From NCBI GenBank assembly GCA_964430245.1, contig CAYSEW010000012.1:1-64000 (forward strand): a DNA stretch of 64,000 nt, given 5' to 3'. Origin of the DNA: CAYSEW01 sp964430245 (GTDB taxonomy: Bacteria > Bacteroidota > Bacteroidia > Flavobacteriales_D > Parvicellaceae). A program made the translations under genes and the position numbers. Shown here piece by piece: positions 1 through 8,489 of the stretch. The notes under the pieces were generated by a model. The model worked only from the letters and a program-made list of their open reading frames with translations. It had not been told where the DNA came from and did not search any database. The first letter of the stretch is position 1, and the number at the start of each line of letters is the position of its first letter.

Positions 1-22
1 TAACCAACTGAGCTAAAGAAGC
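1..22 (-). tRNA. tRNA, 5' part only (cut by window edge)
   Basis: Read on the minus strand, these bases give a 7-base acceptor strand GCTTCTT, then T8 A9, the D-stem GCTC and the D-loop AGTTGGTTA. This is the standard 5' quarter of an elongator tRNA. The anticodon lies outside the window, so the amino acid cannot be assigned. The match to the D-arm consensus is strong, but only 22 bases are visible. Confidence 0.6.
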
Positions 23-139
23 ATCATTAATTCAGCGTGCAATATTACATTAAAGTTTGAATTTATGCAATAGCTAAATTAATTTTAACGAATATTCATT
101 ACTTTTTTTTTCAGTTTATCTATTTGTTATTCATCTTAC

Positions 140-147
140 TATATTTG
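140..147 (+). promoter_or_regulatory. candidate -7 promoter element for the PfkB kinase
   Basis: TATATTTG fits the Bacteroidota -7 consensus TAnnTTTG and ends 15 bases before the kinase start codon. The nearest upstream TTG (124-126) is only 13 bases away, closer than the usual spacing, so the -33 element is uncertain. Confidence 0.4.
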
Positions 148-162
148 CCAAAAAAATAATTC

Positions 163-1098
163 ATGAGTTTAGTTAGCGTAGGAACCGTAGCATTTGATGC
201 CATTGAAACCCCATTTGGGAAAACAGACAAGATTATAGGAGGAGCATGTACCTATATAAGCCTGGCTGCATCTTTTTTTAAGAAAGGATCAAAGATAGTT
301 TCAGTTGTTGGAGAGGATTTTCCTCAGGAAACATTGAACATGTTCAATGACAAGGGAATCAATACAGATGGACTGCAAGTAATAGAGGGTGGAAAGACTT
401 TTTTCTGGTCAGGAAAATACCATACCGATATGAATACGAGAGACACGCTGGATACACAGCTAAATGTATTGGAGACTTTCGATCCAATTGTCCCGGACTC
501 TTATCAGGATTGTGAATATTTAATGCTGGGCAACCTTACGCCAGCCGTACAGTTGCAAGTAATAGAACGTTTAAAAAACAAACCAAAGCTGATTGTGCTA
601 GACACCATGAATTTCTGGATGGAGATCGCATTGGAGGATTTAAAAAAAGTAATTGCTAAGGTAGATGTACTTACAATAAATGACGAAGAAGCGAGATTAT
701 TATCTGGAGAATATTCTTTGGTTAAAGCAGCTGAGCTCATTTTAAAGATGGGACCAAGCACCTTGATTATTAAAAAAGGAGAACACGGAGCCATGCTTTT
801 TCAAGATGGAAAAATGTTTTATTCGCCAGCTCTTCCATTAGAAGAGGTTTTTGACCCAACAGGTGCTGGAGATACTTTTGCAGGTGGCTTCATTGGCTAT
901 TTAGCAGCTACTAATGATACATCTTGGGAATCTATGAAAAGGGCAATTGTTATTGGTTCTGCATTGGCATCATTTACAGTTGAAAAATTCGGTATAGATA
1001 GATTGTTAGAAATATCCTATGAAGATATTCAGAGAAGGGTAGAAGAGCTATCTAACTTAACAGCTTGTAACTTCGAAGGGATTTTAGAAGCGCAATAA
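163..1098 (+). CDS. PfkB family carbohydrate kinase
   Basis: 311-residue cytoplasmic sugar or nucleoside kinase of the ribokinase/PfkB family, which transfers phosphate from ATP to a sugar hydroxyl. The N-terminal signature GGACTY is at residues 26-31. The C-terminal signature DPTGAGDTFAGGF starts at residue 231, with D237 as the expected catalytic base in the GAGD anion hole. The length is normal for the family. The ATG follows a TAnnTTTG element by 15 bases. The gene is monocistronic: its stop is 1 base from the stop of the convergent phosphatase gene. The substrate cannot be told from sequence; ribose, fructose or adenosine are all possible. Confidence 0.85.
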   Translation: MSLVSVGTVAFDAIETPFGKTDKIIGGACTYISLAASFFKKGSKIVSVVGEDFPQETLNMFNDKGINTDGLQVIEGGKTFFWSGKYHTDMNTRDTLDTQLNVLETFDPIVPDSYQDCEYLMLGNLTPAVQLQVIERLKNKPKLIVLDTMNFWMEIALEDLKKVIAKVDVLTINDEEARLLSGEYSLVKAAELILKMGPSTLIIKKGEHGAMLFQDGKMFYSPALPLEEVFDPTGAGDTFAGGFIGYLAATNDTSWESMKRAIVIGSALASFTVEKFGIDRLLEISYEDIQRRVEELSNLTACNFEGILEAQ

Positions 1099-1099
1099 G

Positions 1100-2941
1100 T
1101 TATTTAGACTTTATTAACGTCCTTGATGAGTAATGCGTGTCACTTTTTATGACCATTGAGTAAGCGCCTGTAGAGAGGTCTTGTAAATAGAACTTCACGT
1201 AATTCAATCCTTTATTGAGGATGTCTAGATCTTTACTCATTACCAATCTTCCTGCAAGGTCATAAACCTCAAAAGTTATAGGGCTGGGGTCCTCAATAAA
1301 TAGCTGAATAGTTACTTCATTATAAAAAGGATTTGGATAGGTTCCAAATACAATAAAGTCATTTAAATGCTGATCAATGGCTGCAGTACTTATCATAGGG
1401 CTATCTGGAGCAAAGATCGGTGGCGGAGTTGTGCGTATAGTTGGTCCAGAAGCTTGATCAACACAAGTATACCCATCATTCACATAATATGCATCATCAA
1501 AATATTCGCCCGATAGTACAGCATCTACACTATTCATGTAATAGTAATTACCAGTCGTTTTGTTTTTGCTTACATCAAGGATCATGTATCCGTGTTCAGA
1601 AAGGTTGGTGTATTGTACATGAGGATTAAATAATGCAATAGCGCTGGTGCCAACCCCACCTAAAAACCCTAATCCTGGAGAAGTAACGGAAGTCACTACA
1701 AATTCGACTCCCATAGATCCTGTACAAGAAGACGCATCGTAATTGCTTAATGGTAAATCATTGATCCACGAAGTATGAATATCTCCAGTTAGCACTACTA
1801 AGTTATCTATATTATTAGCATTAATTGAATCATAAAGTCTAGTTCTTTCATAATCATATCCATCCCACTGATCGTCATTTAAAGTAGCTCCAAATATTTC
1901 TAATGGTGCCATCATTACTTGCTGGCCTAAAAGCTGCCATTGAGCAGATGAATTATTCATTTCATTGACCAGCCAGTTAAATTGATCAACCCCTAAAAGG
2001 CTTCTATTTGGATCAGAAGTAGATCCGCCTTGTTCTGACCTTCCTTGTAATCTGGTATCTAGCATATATAGATCAATTAAATCTCCATATTGAATTTTCC
2101 TGTAGATCTGCAGGTCTCCAGGAATTGGGGATCTTATTGGCATCCACTCATGGTAAGCTTGAGTTGAGTTTGATTTTCTGTCAGTCCAAAGCCCTTCAGT
2201 GCTAGGGTCATGATTTTGTGCACCATCCATATAGGCATCATTGGCAGATTCATGGTCATCCCATACAGTAACAAATGGGTATTGTTGATGAAGATCTCTT
2301 AAATCATCATCTAGTCTATAATGAGAATAGCGAACTCTATAGTCTTCCAAAGTAATTATTTCATTTACAGGTTCATTCTCTCTATCTGTAATTCCAGCAG
2401 AATACCCACCCACTGCATACTCATAGATGTAATCACCTAAATGCAATACAGCATCAAAATCATTTCTATCTCTAAGGTATCTATACGCATTAAAATAACC
2501 ATGCTCATAATTTGAACAGGAAACAACAGCCAATCGAACACTATCTACATCACCTATTGGAGCAGTCTTAGTTCTTCCCCTTACTGAGTAATAGCCTAAA
2601 GTATGAAAGTCGTAATAATACCATGTATTAGGCTGAAGACCTGTAGCATCCACTTTATAAGTCCAGTCATTTTCAGATTTAACATAGCCATTTCCAGAGT
2701 TAATAACATTGCTCATGGTGGTATCTGTAGCTATTCTCCAATATATTTCTACACTATCAAGGCTTATGGTGTCATCTGTAAACCTAGTCCATAGAATAAC
2801 AGCATCCGATAATGGATCACCTGAAGCAACACCATGGTAAAATGGATACAATAACGGATCTATTGATTTTCTGGGAAGTTCGATCTGAGCAGAAATACTG
2901 CAAATAAAAAAGCTCAAAAATAGAGATGAGAGATATTTCAT
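1100..2941 (-). CDS. PhoD-like alkaline phosphatase with T9SS sorting domain
   Basis: Secreted metallophosphoesterase of the alkaline phosphatase D family, expected to release phosphate from organic phosphoesters outside the cell. Start chosen at MKYLSSLF (613 residues), where a signal peptide ending in SAQ begins; an in-frame ATG 54 bases upstream falls inside a terminator hairpin and would spoil the signal peptide. The N-terminal Fn3-like PhoD domain begins at GVASGDP. Metal-site motifs follow in family order: VVSCSN, LHLGDYIYEY, WDDHESAND and LTGDIHTSW. The last ~80 residues, starting at YPNPF and ending in basic TLIKSK, are a type A T9SS sorting domain. It points to phosphate scavenging, but no pho genes are adjacent. 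Confidence 0.88.
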   Translation of the reverse strand: MKYLSSLFLSFFICSISAQIELPRKSIDPLLYPFYHGVASGDPLSDAVILWTRFTDDTISLDSVEIYWRIATDTTMSNVINSGNGYVKSENDWTYKVDATGLQPNTWYYYDFHTLGYYSVRGRTKTAPIGDVDSVRLAVVSCSNYEHGYFNAYRYLRDRNDFDAVLHLGDYIYEYAVGGYSAGITDRENEPVNEIITLEDYRVRYSHYRLDDDLRDLHQQYPFVTVWDDHESANDAYMDGAQNHDPSTEGLWTDRKSNSTQAYHEWMPIRSPIPGDLQIYRKIQYGDLIDLYMLDTRLQGRSEQGGSTSDPNRSLLGVDQFNWLVNEMNNSSAQWQLLGQQVMMAPLEIFGATLNDDQWDGYDYERTRLYDSINANNIDNLVVLTGDIHTSWINDLPLSNYDASSCTGSMGVEFVVTSVTSPGLGFLGGVGTSAIALFNPHVQYTNLSEHGYMILDVSKNKTTGNYYYMNSVDAVLSGEYFDDAYYVNDGYTCVDQASGPTIRTTPPPIFAPDSPMISTAAIDQHLNDFIVFGTYPNPFYNEVTIQLFIEDPSPITFEVYDLAGRLVMSKDLDILNKGLNYVKFYLQDLSTGAYSMVIKSDTHYSSRTLIKSK

Positions 2942-2976
2942 TTCAGGTTGATTTACTAATAAAATGCGAATATAAT

Positions 2977-3000
2977 AAAAAAGGTATGCAAACATACCTT
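2977..3000 (-). terminator. rho-independent terminator of the TPR gene
   Basis: On the minus strand, AAGGTATG - TTTG - CATACCTT forms a perfect 8-bp stem with a 4-base loop, followed by a run of T. It begins 30 bases past the TPR gene stop and lies between that gene and the phosphatase gene. The loop and stem also read TATGTTTG, a -7-like word, but without a properly spaced -33. Confidence 0.6.
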
Positions 3001-3029
3001 TATGGATTGATTATTTTAAATCAAAGAAG

Positions 3030-3542
3030 TTATTTGCAATATTTTTTAATAAATATAGCGGCATTTACATAGCCATACTCACCGGCTTTTGCCAGATCAT
3101 TACATCCTTCAATTTCACCTAGCTCAATTTTTAAGATCCCTCTTAAAGCATAGGCTTTATCGTAGTCTGGTTTTATTTCAATGGCTTTGTCACAATCTTC
3201 AATAGCTCCTTTATAATCTTTTATCATCGTTTTAGAAGAGCCTCTTTGCTTGTAGAAAACTTCACTATTTGGTCTTAATTCAATGGCTTTATCAAAGTCA
3301 GAAATGGCACCATTATAGTCATCAGAATAATGCTTGGCACAACCTCTTTGAAAATAAGCTTCTACAAATTTAGGGCTTGTTTCTATGGCCTTATTAAAAT
3401 CACCTATGGCAGTTTCGTAATTCGTTGCATTGTATTTTTCCATTCCAGAAGTATAGTATTTTAAAGCCAATGCATTGTTGTTTTGGGCATAGTTGATACC
3501 AACAACAAATAGGAAAATAATACTATATAAAATTTTATGCAT
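3030..3542 (-). CDS. tetratricopeptide repeat protein, exported
   Basis: 170-residue protein starting at MHKILYSII; the in-frame ATG nine codons upstream would put hydrophilic residues before the signal peptide. The signal peptide ends near NYAQ. It is followed by about three TPR units of 34 residues (YxxGxxKYxxxxYxxAIxDFxKAIExxP pattern), then a short tail with one Cys pair-like segment (EGCND, IKKYCK). TPR arrays mediate protein-protein contacts, so this is probably a periplasmic scaffold; no partner is evident. A hairpin terminator follows the stop, so it is transcribed separately from the phosphatase downstream. Confidence 0.8.
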   Translation of the reverse strand: MHKILYSIIFLFVVGINYAQNNNALALKYYTSGMEKYNATNYETAIGDFNKAIETSPKFVEAYFQRGCAKHYSDDYNGAISDFDKAIELRPNSEVFYKQRGSSKTMIKDYKGAIEDCDKAIEIKPDYDKAYALRGILKIELGEIEGCNDLAKAGEYGYVNAAIFIKKYCK

Positions 3543-3710
3543 AGAAGAAATAACTTGATAAATATACATAATTCCTAATTTATTTACTTAATATCAGAAA
3601 GGATAATATCGCTAGTAGTAATTAAATTTAGATAAAGGCTAATAATTTGATTATGAATTGAGTTGATTAGTTGTTAATATTGCAGCGATTTTAACCATAT
3701 ATAACTATTT

Positions 3711-4943
3711 ATGACTCACGAAAATCTATTGTATCTATTTCTTGTTCTAATTGTATTTGGATTTGTCTTTGATAAGATCCTGGATTTTATAAATACTAAA
3801 AACTGGAAAGAAGAGATCCCTTCTTCAATGAAAGAGTACTATGATAAAGAGAAATATGATCAATCTAGAAATTACCATAAAGAAAAAGGAAAAGTTTCTT
3901 TTATTCAGTCCATACTGATGTTTGTCATCATTATCAATGTTTTGATTTTTGGACTTTTTGGAAAGTTAGATAATTATATTGCAACTTTTGTTCAGGACAA
4001 TTTTCTTCAAGCAATTACATTTTTTGGAATACTAATATTAATCAGTGAAGTAATTAGCATTCCATTTTCAATCTATGACACATTTGTTCTAGAAGAAAAA
4101 TATGGGTTTAATAAAACTACCTTAGGAATTTTTATTATAGATAAATTAAAATCCTATTTCTTAATGGCTATTATAGGTGGTGGACTTTTATGGGTTGTTT
4201 TATGGGTAATAGGTCAAATCGATCAGGGATATTGGTATTGGCTTTGGATCATTCTAGTTTCATTTATGCTATTAATGAACATGTTTTATGCAGATGTTAT
4301 TTTGCCAATCTTTAATAAATTGAAACCCTTAGGGGATGGTGATTTGAGAGTTGCAATTGAAGAATATGCAGGTAAAGTTGGGTACAGTCTTAAAAATATT
4401 TATGTAATAGATGGCTCTAAGCGATCAACAAAAGCCAATGCTTTTTTTAGTGGATTAGGCCCTAGAAAAACAATCGCATTATACGATACTTTAATAGAAA
4501 AGCACACGACTAAAGAATTAGTAGCTGTTTTAGCGCATGAAGTAGGTCATTTCAAGAAAAAGCACATTAGAACTTCTATGATTTTGTCAATATTTCAAAC
4601 GGGTATTATTCTTTTTTTACTTGAATATTTTTTAAGCTACCCTACTGTTACACAGGCACTAGGAGCTAATTTACCTTCATTTCATGTAGGAGTAATTGCA
4701 TTTAGCTTAGTGTTTTCTCCTATTGGTACCATTATAGGAATATTAATGAATGTGTTGAGTAGAAAAAATGAATTTGAAGCAGATGAATATGCTAAAACCA
4801 CCTATGATGGGGAATCTCTTCAGTTAGCATTGAAAAAATTATCAGTAGACAACTTATCTAATCTATATCCTCATAAGGCATACGTTTTTGTACATTATTC
4901 ACATCCTCCTTTATTGAGCAGATTAGAGCGGCTTAATCAATAG
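3711..4943 (+). CDS. M48 family (Ste24-type) membrane metalloprotease
   Basis: 410-residue integral membrane zinc protease resembling eukaryotic CAAX protease Ste24. It has about six to seven hydrophobic segments and the zinc motif HEVGH at residues 276-280, followed by the third-ligand motif NEFEADEYA. The N-terminal half is the M48 N-domain (YDKEKYDQSRNYHKEK segment, then EKYGFNKTT). In bacteria such proteins are thought to act in membrane protein quality control; prenylated substrates are not expected. The last 11 bases overlap the convergent hydrolase gene tail to tail. Length and motifs are intact. Confidence 0.9.
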   Translation: MTHENLLYLFLVLIVFGFVFDKILDFINTKNWKEEIPSSMKEYYDKEKYDQSRNYHKEKGKVSFIQSILMFVIIINVLIFGLFGKLDNYIATFVQDNFLQAITFFGILILISEVISIPFSIYDTFVLEEKYGFNKTTLGIFIIDKLKSYFLMAIIGGGLLWVVLWVIGQIDQGYWYWLWIILVSFMLLMNMFYADVILPIFNKLKPLGDGDLRVAIEEYAGKVGYSLKNIYVIDGSKRSTKANAFFSGLGPRKTIALYDTLIEKHTTKELVAVLAHEVGHFKKKHIRTSMILSIFQTGIILFLLEYFLSYPTVTQALGANLPSFHVGVIAFSLVFSPIGTIIGILMNVLSRKNEFEADEYAKTTYDGESLQLALKKLSVDNLSNLYPHKAYVFVHYSHPPLLSRLERLNQ

Positions 4944-5817
4944 CAATAGTTAAAGCGATACCATAATGATCAGCTAGGTCCATTGTATTATTTTTAAAAG
5001 TCATAGTGGGACGGATAATATAATGCTGAAGTATGTTTTCTTCATTCATATTGTGGAGTAAATAATCGATCCATACATTATAATTAGGCTGGTTCCATGA
5101 GTTATGTGAATCATAGGTATAAGGCCTTTTTTCATTTAGAGCAGAACAGGTTAATTGGAATTCACCCATCATCTTAGAGTAGGAGTTGGTGTTTTTTGTG
5201 GTGTTAAGGTCGCCTGCAAGAATAAATGGGGTTGAGTCTGATAGATATGGACTAATAATCTCTTTTTTGATCTGTTGATATTGTAGATCTCGAATTTCCT
5301 GACTAGTTGAATTTAAATGGGTTCCCGCTATTAGCCACACTTTTTCTCTAATAGAAGCAGTTATTAAGACACAACCTTTTTGAGCCATTTTATCATTTCC
5401 TTCAGAGTCTATAAATCTAATATGATGCTCATATTCTATAGGATATTTACTCAATATCATGATGCCGTTACTTAGTTTTATGCCAAAACCTTTTTTAATT
5501 GGTGGCTGAATATAGGGATAAGCTTTTTCAAGCTGTTTTGCTAATTTATTTTTCATTTGAAGATCAAAAACTTCTTGAAGAATAATAATATCAAAGTCTG
5601 ACCTTTTTATATAGCTGATGATCTCTGGTAATCTTTTTGTTTGTTTTTTTCTTAAATAGCTAGAAAATGGGGCGTAAAAATCAGGTAACATTTGAATATT
5701 CCAAGAAAGTATTTTGCAAGTGTTTTTATTTAAATATGGCTCTTGGCTAATGCTTTTAAAAGGGGAAAGAATTAACGCAATAAAATATAATATTATCAGA
5801 TGGTTATTTGTAGTCAA
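4933..5817 (-). CDS. secreted endonuclease/exonuclease/phosphatase family hydrolase, sphingomyelinase-like
   Basis: 294 residues with an N-terminal signal peptide (hydrophobic residues 7-21, ending near SISQ). The EEP fold motifs are present: SWNIQMLP with N40, LQEVFD with E82, GTHLNS, AGDLNTT and the terminal catalytic pair D283-H284. The segment NIQMLP and the block KLSNGIMILSKYPI...KGCVL resemble bacterial and animal neutral sphingomyelinases more than nucleases of the family. Bacteroidota often make sphingolipids, so a phospholipase or sphingolipid phosphodiesterase role is plausible. That is inference; a secreted nuclease remains possible. It overlaps the convergent protease gene by 11 bases. 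Confidence 0.72.
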   Translation of the reverse strand: MTTNNHLIILYFIALILSPFKSISQEPYLNKNTCKILSWNIQMLPDFYAPFSSYLRKKQTKRLPEIISYIKRSDFDIIILQEVFDLQMKNKLAKQLEKAYPYIQPPIKKGFGIKLSNGIMILSKYPIEYEHHIRFIDSEGNDKMAQKGCVLITASIREKVWLIAGTHLNSTSQEIRDLQYQQIKKEIISPYLSDSTPFILAGDLNTTKNTNSYSKMMGEFQLTCSALNEKRPYTYDSHNSWNQPNYNVWIDYLLHNMNEENILQHYIIRPTMTFKNNTMDLADHYGIALTIAID

Positions 5818-5884
5818 AGCAGGTTAAAATTTCACAAGTTATGTTTTTTATTATTTTAGCAATCTAAATTTAAAACTTAAAACA

Positions 5885-6310
5885 ATGAAAAAAATTATTT
5901 TTACCCTTGCTATCCTAGGTTTTGTTCTTGTTAGCTGTAACAAAGAAAAAAGAGCAATGAAAAAACTAGAAGGGAACTGGAATGTTACTGCTATTTCTAT
6001 TGATAGTGCAGGTGTTTCTATTGATTACTGGGAACAACTTCAAGCACTGGGAATTACTTCAATGTCTATGAATTTCGAAAATTGTGGTACAGATGCTGCT
6101 TGTAATCTTTACACAACTAGTGCAGGAGATTTTATGGGAATACCTTTTAGTAGTACTGATACTGCCTCTTATGAAGTTTCAGATGATGGAGCTTCTATTA
6201 CAATTGATACAGATACGGGCACTATTGATGAATTAACTAATTCATCTTTAGTTATTTCTCAAGTTGATGGGAATACCACTCAAACTGTTACAATGGAGAA
6301 AGCAGATTAA
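5885..6310 (+). CDS. lipocalin-like lipoprotein
   Basis: 141-residue predicted lipoprotein with lipobox LVSC and the lipidated Cys at residue 18. After a short basic linker (NKEKRAMKK) comes LEGNWNV, the G-x-W signature that opens lipocalin-like domains, then alternating beta strands rich in Ser, Thr and Asp. Such small proteins of Bacteroidota are annotated as lipocalin family, but the ligand is unknown. It is monocistronic: a strong terminator follows. Upstream TATTTTAG (5852-5859) resembles the -7 element with one mismatch. Confidence 0.72.
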   Translation: MKKIIFTLAILGFVLVSCNKEKRAMKKLEGNWNVTAISIDSAGVSIDYWEQLQALGITSMSMNFENCGTDAACNLYTTSAGDFMGIPFSSTDTASYEVSDDGASITIDTDTGTIDELTNSSLVISQVDGNTTQTVTMEKAD

Positions 6311-6332
6311 ACTAAGAACTATTTGTTTTTAT

Positions 6333-6357
6333 AAAAGCCCCGAAAGGGGCTTTTTTT
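6333..6357. terminator. bidirectional rho-independent terminator
   Basis: AAAAGCCCC - GAAA - GGGGCTTTT with a further run of T forms a very stable stem with a GNRA-type tetraloop and A/T tracts on both sides. It lies between the stops of two convergent genes, the lipocalin-like gene (+) and the monooxygenase-like gene (-), whose stop codon touches it, so it can serve both. Confidence 0.85.
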
Positions 6358-7951
6358 ATGGGACAATGATTTTTCCAAAATTTCTTTTCTCGCCAGCTTT
6401 TATATAATAAATATATGTTCCTTTAGACAGTCCTCCATAATTATTGATGTCAAAAGTAATGTGCTGAAGTCCAGAAGAGGAGATGCCATAATTATGATTA
6501 TAGATTATTCTTCCATTAATGTCCATTATCTGAAGAGTAACATCAGATGGAATAGCTAGATTAAAAGCAAAGCGAACTTGATTACTTGATGGGTTGGGAT
6601 AAGCAGACACCTGCCATTCTTTTTTATTTTGTTCAATGATATTTAATCCAGAATTAGCTGCCAAAGAGTCCATGTTAAGCGTTTCGTCTCCAGGGTAATA
6701 AGAAGTAAAAAGAAAAAACACAAGAAACATCTCATCTGTGGTGTTAAGCCCAGCACAAACCAACTGCGGAGGGTCGTTGGGATTATGTGGATTATTGATA
6801 GTATTATCATAAGTAGCAGTAGCTTCTACAACTGATCCTGATTCAATTTTCTGTAAATAAGGGTATTTGTAAAATCCTTGCCATTCAAAATCCCATGCGG
6901 GAATATTGATTAATGGCAAAGTGTCGCCTGAATTATTTATGCTAAGACATTGAATGCTTTGTCCTATTAAATGCATGTGAGGAAACACCCCGTAAACTGA
7001 CCAGTTTCCTGGAAGAGATGTTCCATTGGTAGGGAATTGAGCATTGTATGTTTGAACAGTATTTGCAGGAATGCAAAAGTTAAAATTGGAAATAATAGGC
7101 TCAATGTTTAAGGTTCTGAAATTAGTATAGGTTTCTGGATAAAAATAAAAATGGACCTTAGTGCTATCAGTCATTCCTAAAGAACCGTGGGGATAATGCA
7201 TAGAGAGAATAATATCCGATCCAGCATCAATATTTACAGCAAAAGCAAGATTGCTGTCTCCGGGAAAAATTGTAGGGTTTGAACCAGGGGCATATTCTCC
7301 AACAATTTTTCCAGATGTTGGGCCCATGCAATGCCCAGAAGTATCAGTTTGAAATATGCCACTTGTGTCAACGTACACAATACAATGGTGCACAATTTCA
7401 GGATTCCCAGGAATTATTTCAATAGCTCTAATCTTTCTATTTTGGGCTAAACCAGAAGGAATCACAAAACAAACATAGTCATCATGAAGGACGGCATTAC
7501 TTGTGTAAACAGGAGCAGAGATAGTCATGTCTGGAGTGCCAAGAGTTGGACCAGATGTAGTATAAGTAGGGTAGGGGGGAGCTAAGGTTGAATCGCCTTG
7601 CGGGGCTCCAGCAGCTACCCAGCTTTGGATCATAGAGATCTCATTATTGCTTAAGACTCTTTCATGACTAAATCTAGAAAAGTTTGTGTCAGGTGGCCAT
7701 GGAGGCATGTACCCATTCTCGGTCATGTATTCAATCATTATTCTATTGCTATAGGCGTCATTGTATGAAACTAAGGAAAAAGGAGCAATTCCTCCATCAT
7801 GATGACAAGCAGTACAATTATCATATAAAATAGGAGCAATATCCTCAGAAAAGTTAATGTTTTTGCTTTTATCTAATGCGTTGTCTAAAAAGAAAAATGA
7901 ACTAATGAAAATTGTTATTACAACAATTATAACAGATGTAATTACCCTCAT
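6356..7951 (-). CDS. copper type II monooxygenase-like protein with cytochrome c motif and T9SS sorting domain
   Basis: 531-residue secreted protein. After an N-terminal hydrophobic segment (8-22) comes a cytochrome-like motif CTACH (C46, C49, H50) with MPPWPPD about 30 residues on, a possible heme methionine. The rest matches the copper ascorbate-dependent monooxygenase fold (peptidylglycine hydroxylating monooxygenase and dopamine hydroxylase): H188-H189 and H252 could form one copper site, H325-x-H327 and M408 (TTDEMF) the other. The C-terminal ~85 residues beginning SAYPNPS are a type A T9SS sorting domain. It likely oxidises an organic substrate at the cell surface or outside; the substrate is unknown. 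Confidence 0.78.
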   Translation of the reverse strand: MRVITSVIIVVITIFISSFFFLDNALDKSKNINFSEDIAPILYDNCTACHHDGGIAPFSLVSYNDAYSNRIMIEYMTENGYMPPWPPDTNFSRFSHERVLSNNEISMIQSWVAAGAPQGDSTLAPPYPTYTTSGPTLGTPDMTISAPVYTSNAVLHDDYVCFVIPSGLAQNRKIRAIEIIPGNPEIVHHCIVYVDTSGIFQTDTSGHCMGPTSGKIVGEYAPGSNPTIFPGDSNLAFAVNIDAGSDIILSMHYPHGSLGMTDSTKVHFYFYPETYTNFRTLNIEPIISNFNFCIPANTVQTYNAQFPTNGTSLPGNWSVYGVFPHMHLIGQSIQCLSINNSGDTLPLINIPAWDFEWQGFYKYPYLQKIESGSVVEATATYDNTINNPHNPNDPPQLVCAGLNTTDEMFLVFFLFTSYYPGDETLNMDSLAANSGLNIIEQNKKEWQVSAYPNPSSNQVRFAFNLAIPSDVTLQIMDINGRIIYNHNYGISSSGLQHITFDINNYGGLSKGTYIYYIKAGEKRNFGKIIVP

Positions 7952-8021
7952 TCTTTAAAATTTTAATGATTGTAAGTTACGTAAATTAGCAAAGAAATGC
8001 AATTAAAAAGGAGGGGGGTTG

Positions 8022-8092
8022 AGGTCTCGATCGGATTCGAACCGATGTAGATGGTTTTGCAGACCACTGCCTAGCCACTCGGCCACGAGACC
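8022..8092 (-). tRNA. tRNA-Cys (GCA)
   Basis: The full cloverleaf is readable on the minus strand: acceptor GGTCTCG pairing with CGAGACC, discriminator T, anticodon loop CTGCAAA with anticodon GCA, T-arm ATCGG-TTCGAAT-CCGAT. It is 71 bases without an encoded CCA. A well-formed promoter lies just upstream at the 3' end of folB. Confidence 0.95.
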
Positions 8093-8107
8093 TTTTTTAA
8101 TGAAGGG

Positions 8108-8137
8108 CAAAATTACAACTTCCCTTTAAATATGCAA
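8108..8137 (-). promoter_or_regulatory. promoter of tRNA-Cys
   Basis: On the minus strand TTG (8137-8135), exactly 19 bases, then TAATTTTG (8115-8108): a full match to the Bacteroidota TTG-N19-TAnnTTTG promoter. The predicted start is about 8 bases before the mature tRNA 5' end. The element sits immediately past the folB stop, so the tRNA has its own promoter. Confidence 0.62.
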
Positions 8138-8138
8138 T

Positions 8139-8489
8139 TTATTCTTCAATGATAACCGAAACATATTTAACATCGCCATCGATAGGAGGATTGATCTTTC
8201 TGATCTCCACTCTGCAATGATGGATTGAATTAAATTCAGCTTTTAGTTTTTTTAATATTCTATAAGCAACAGATTCTATTAATTTCGAAGGAATAGCCAT
8301 TTCTTGTTCTACTGTTTTATTGACAGCAACATAATCAATGGTGTCGTTTAATTGATCTGTTTCAGAAGACCTAGAAAAATCACAATGTAAATCAATGTCA
8401 ACTTCAAATGTTCCTCCAATGCTGGTTTCTTCTTTTAAGCAGCCATGTAGAGAATAACAACGAATACCATGTACTTTTATAATGTTCAT
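8139..8489 (-). CDS. folB: dihydroneopterin aldolase
   Basis: 116-residue cytoplasmic enzyme of folate synthesis that cleaves 7,8-dihydroneopterin to 6-hydroxymethyl-dihydropterin and glycolaldehyde. Family motifs are intact: the N-terminal IRCYSLHGCLKEE, DTIDYVAVN, KLIESVA and IRKINPPIDG, the last with the conserved catalytic-region Lys. Length is normal. Its start overlaps the end of gltX by 4 bases (ATGA), so the two are translationally coupled in one transcript. Confidence 0.92.
   Translation of the reverse strand: MNIIKVHGIRCYSLHGCLKEETSIGGTFEVDIDLHCDFSRSSETDQLNDTIDYVAVNKTVEQEMAIPSKLIESVAYRILKKLKAEFNSIHHCRVEIRKINPPIDGDVKYVSVIIEE

Noticed and set aside
2989..2996. TATGTTTG as promoter for the PhoD gene
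   Set aside because: It is the loop and stem of a terminator hairpin, and the nearest upstream TTG is 25 bases away.
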